A stretch of 64,000 nt of DNA from TH-plancto1 sp043777375 (GTDB taxonomy: Bacteria; Planctomycetota; Planctomycetia; Planctomycetales; Planctomycetaceae). Below the pieces are notes generated by a model. The model saw nothing but the letters and a program-made list of their open reading frames with translations, did no database searches and was not told the origin of the DNA. The DNA lies in NCBI GenBank assembly GCA_043777375.1, contig JAYWHX010000185.1, positions 21,271 to 85,270 on the forward strand, written 5' to 3'. This document shows positions 62,699 to 64,000 of this stretch, one piece after another; the stretch's first letter is position 1, and each line of letters starts with the position of its first letter. The translations under genes and the position numbers were made by a program.

Positions 62699-63124
62699 GT
62701 GACGAAGAAAGAGATTGTCAAAACGATTTCCGAAGAGTGCGGCCTGACGCAACTGAAGACCAAAGAAGTGGTCCAGAAAACGTTTGAGGCCATCATCGCC
62801 ACCTTGGTCGATGACTCTCGGCATCGAATCGAGTTGCGCAATTTCGGAGTGTTCGAGGTGAAGAAGAGAGCAGCCCGCAAGGCCCGCAATCCTCGCACCG
62901 GCGAGCGTGTGGAAGTCGCTGAGAAGTACGTCGTGACCTTTAAACCCGGCAAAGAGATGGAGGAACAAGTCCTCCTGCTGGAAAAACGAGGCGCAGTTCT
63001 GCTCGAAGGCAACTTCGAAGCGGACGACGACGATGACGACTCAGAGGACGGAGTTTCGGTCGCAACCGTTCCTAGTTCGCCGCTGCTCCCCGATCACGGG
63101 GATTCTCCGGCGAATTTGGAATAG
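62699..63124 (+). CDS. HU-family DNA-binding protein with acidic tail
   Basis: A 141-residue protein. Residues 1-95 are HU-like: MTKKEIVKTISEECGLTQLK, IELRNFGVFEVKKRAARKAR (the DNA-binding arms) and NPRTGERVEVAEKYVVTFKP. The tail (96-141) is acidic, with a D-rich run (DDDDDD) and a proline-containing end, not part of the basic HU core. HU proteins bend DNA and organise the chromosome. The start is GTG at 62699 with GGGAGA about 8 bases before it. The acidic tail could moderate DNA binding. Confidence 0.92.
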   Translation: MTKKEIVKTISEECGLTQLKTKEVVQKTFEAIIATLVDDSRHRIELRNFGVFEVKKRAARKARNPRTGERVEVAEKYVVTFKPGKEMEEQVLLLEKRGAVLLEGNFEADDDDDDSEDGVSVATVPSSPLLPDHGDSPANLE

Positions 63125-63262
63125 GTCTCCCCACTGGGGAATCCGGGCTCGCGATGCATCGAGCATCGTGAGCGCGCGGTCATCGGACCGCCGTGAATCA
63201 GGGTGTGGCCCCCGCAACCCCTGGATCGCGAAGCAGACCGGAGTCAGGGAGGAACTCTCCAA

Positions 63263-63481
63263 ATGCGCAAGATCGCAACAAGTCTTCTGTTCGCACTTCT
63301 GATGGGTATTCAGGTCGGCTGCATCGTGCCGATTTGGAGTCCCAATCCAGACCACCGTGTGAAGCAGCTGATTTATCAGTCGGAATCCTACCGCCACATC
63401 CCAGAAATCTGGGATCGGATTTGGGGCTTTGATATGCCCGACTTGGCAACGCCCTATCGCACGCACGGCGGCGTGATCTAA
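63263..63481 (+). CDS. Small lipoprotein-like planctomycete protein
   Basis: A 72-residue protein. N-terminal signal LLFALLMGIQVGC with a lipobox-like cysteine near residue 20, then a mature part with HRVKQLIYQSESYRHIPEIW and a terminal PYRTHGGVI. The pattern resembles a conserved short planctomycete secreted protein; function unknown. GGGAGGA stands about 9 bases before the ATG at 63263. It probably shares a transcript with the HU gene or has its own promoter in the 138-base gap before it. Confidence 0.72.
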   Translation: MRKIATSLLFALLMGIQVGCIVPIWSPNPDHRVKQLIYQSESYRHIPEIWDRIWGFDMPDLATPYRTHGGVI

Positions 63482-63608
63482 CGCACATCCCCGATTGTGC
63501 GCTGTGTGCGATCTCCACACCAAGCCGCCTCGTCGTTCGAGGACGCTCGTTGGGGATTGTCGCATCTCTCATGGCCGAAGGCCGATGAGTTCGCCTGCAC
63601 CAATTCAT

Positions 63609-63651
63609 GATGACAGCCGACCAGCGATGCATTCGCCGGTCGGCTGTCATC
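63609..63651. terminator. Perfect 14-base inverted repeat after the lipoprotein gene
   Basis: The arms GATGACAGCCGACC (63609-63622) and GGTCGGCTGTCATC (63638-63651) pair perfectly with a 15-base loop. It lies 128 bases after the small lipoprotein stop. It could end transcription in both directions, though the T-run after it is short. Confidence 0.6.
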
Positions 63652-63770
63652 GTTTGTCACATGTGGATTGCCAATCCCCGCCGATTGCGGAAGATTCCTG
63701 CTGGACTTCCCCACCGGGACCGATATAGTTCTTATCTCGCAGCCCAAGGCAACTTGAGCTGGGAACACAA

Positions 63771-63844
<74 letters not shown>

Positions 63845-63852
63845 TTTCACAA

Positions 63853-63889
63853 AACCCTCGGATCGATTCATTTCGATCCGAGGGTTTTT
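63853..63889 (+). terminator. Intrinsic terminator after the initiator tRNA
   Basis: A perfect 14-base stem (AACCCTCGGATCGA, 63853-63866; TCGATCCGAGGGTT, 63873-63886) with a 6-base loop is followed by TTTTTG. It starts 8 bases after the tRNA. Confidence 0.95.
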
Positions 63890-64000
63890 GTTTTGTCTGC
63901 TGAGGATTGTCGAAGTCCCACTGAGACTTCAGACCTGTCGCCCCGATGCTTCACACATCTCAGTGCCTCACCGGTGCCTTGGGGTTAGCTCATCGTGTTT

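Noticed and set aside
62135..62968. A minus-strand frame with a CPRDWDSCPKC stretch that looks like a zinc ribbon.
   Set aside because: It overlaps the YkgJ gene and the HU gene on the opposite strand, has no ribosome site, and the cysteines are best explained by chance.

Overview
The window is a chromosomal piece of a planctomycete (Planctomycetota, probably Planctomycetales). It carries a gene pair with the planctomycete cytochrome C, DUF1549 and DUF1553 domains next to a DUF1501 protein, two large PVC-type heme-binding dehydrogenase-like proteins, a C-type-lectin secreted protein, a BatA/vWA protein and many short planctomycete-type palindromic repeats. The genus cannot be read from the sequence.

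Layout: 1-9.5 kb holds the 3' end of a DoxX-like gene, a small protein, a polytopic DUF6798-like protein, the DUF1501/PSCyt1 pair and a sufE-sufS pair. From 9.6 to 24.3 kb, all on the minus strand, lies a surface-polysaccharide cluster: two NodB-like proteins, three GT4 glycosyltransferases, one GT2, an epimerase, a Gfo/Idh/MocA oxidoreductase, a BioF2-like acyltransferase, a Wzx-type flippase, a Wzy/ligase-type polymerase and a methyltransferase. Several neighbours overlap by 1-4 bases, so it is probably one or two operons encoding Wzx/Wzy-type synthesis of a decorated glycan. From 24.5 to 30.6 kb come a DUF1801 protein, a D-threonine-aldolase-like PLP enzyme, an AT-richer orphan gene and a large PVC-type heme protein.

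The stretch 30.6-40.6 kb is the accessory part of the window. It has a GxxExxY gene bracketed by decamer arrays, a RelE/ParE pair, an HNH endonuclease with HNR-like repeats, a kinase-TM-caspase-like fusion whose key catalytic residues are replaced in both enzyme domains, a DUF433/DUF5615 pair, a XisH/XisI pair, a mosaic C-type-lectin gene and a fragment of a paralogue of that gene. Around these sit several families of inverted repeats.

From 40.6 kb the content is mostly housekeeping: ffh-rpsP-trmD (without rimM or rplS), two TPM-domain proteins, BatA/vWA, a pyruvyltransferase-like protein, an ICMT-like methyltransferase, the second PVC-type heme protein, a putative Na+/H+ antiporter, a MOSC protein, a methyltransferase, a metallophosphatase, transketolase, a double-GNAT protein, csrA, a YkgJ cysteine-cluster protein, an HU-family protein with an acidic tail, a small lipoprotein and an initiator tRNA with its terminator. 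All family names come from reading motifs by eye; no database search was run.
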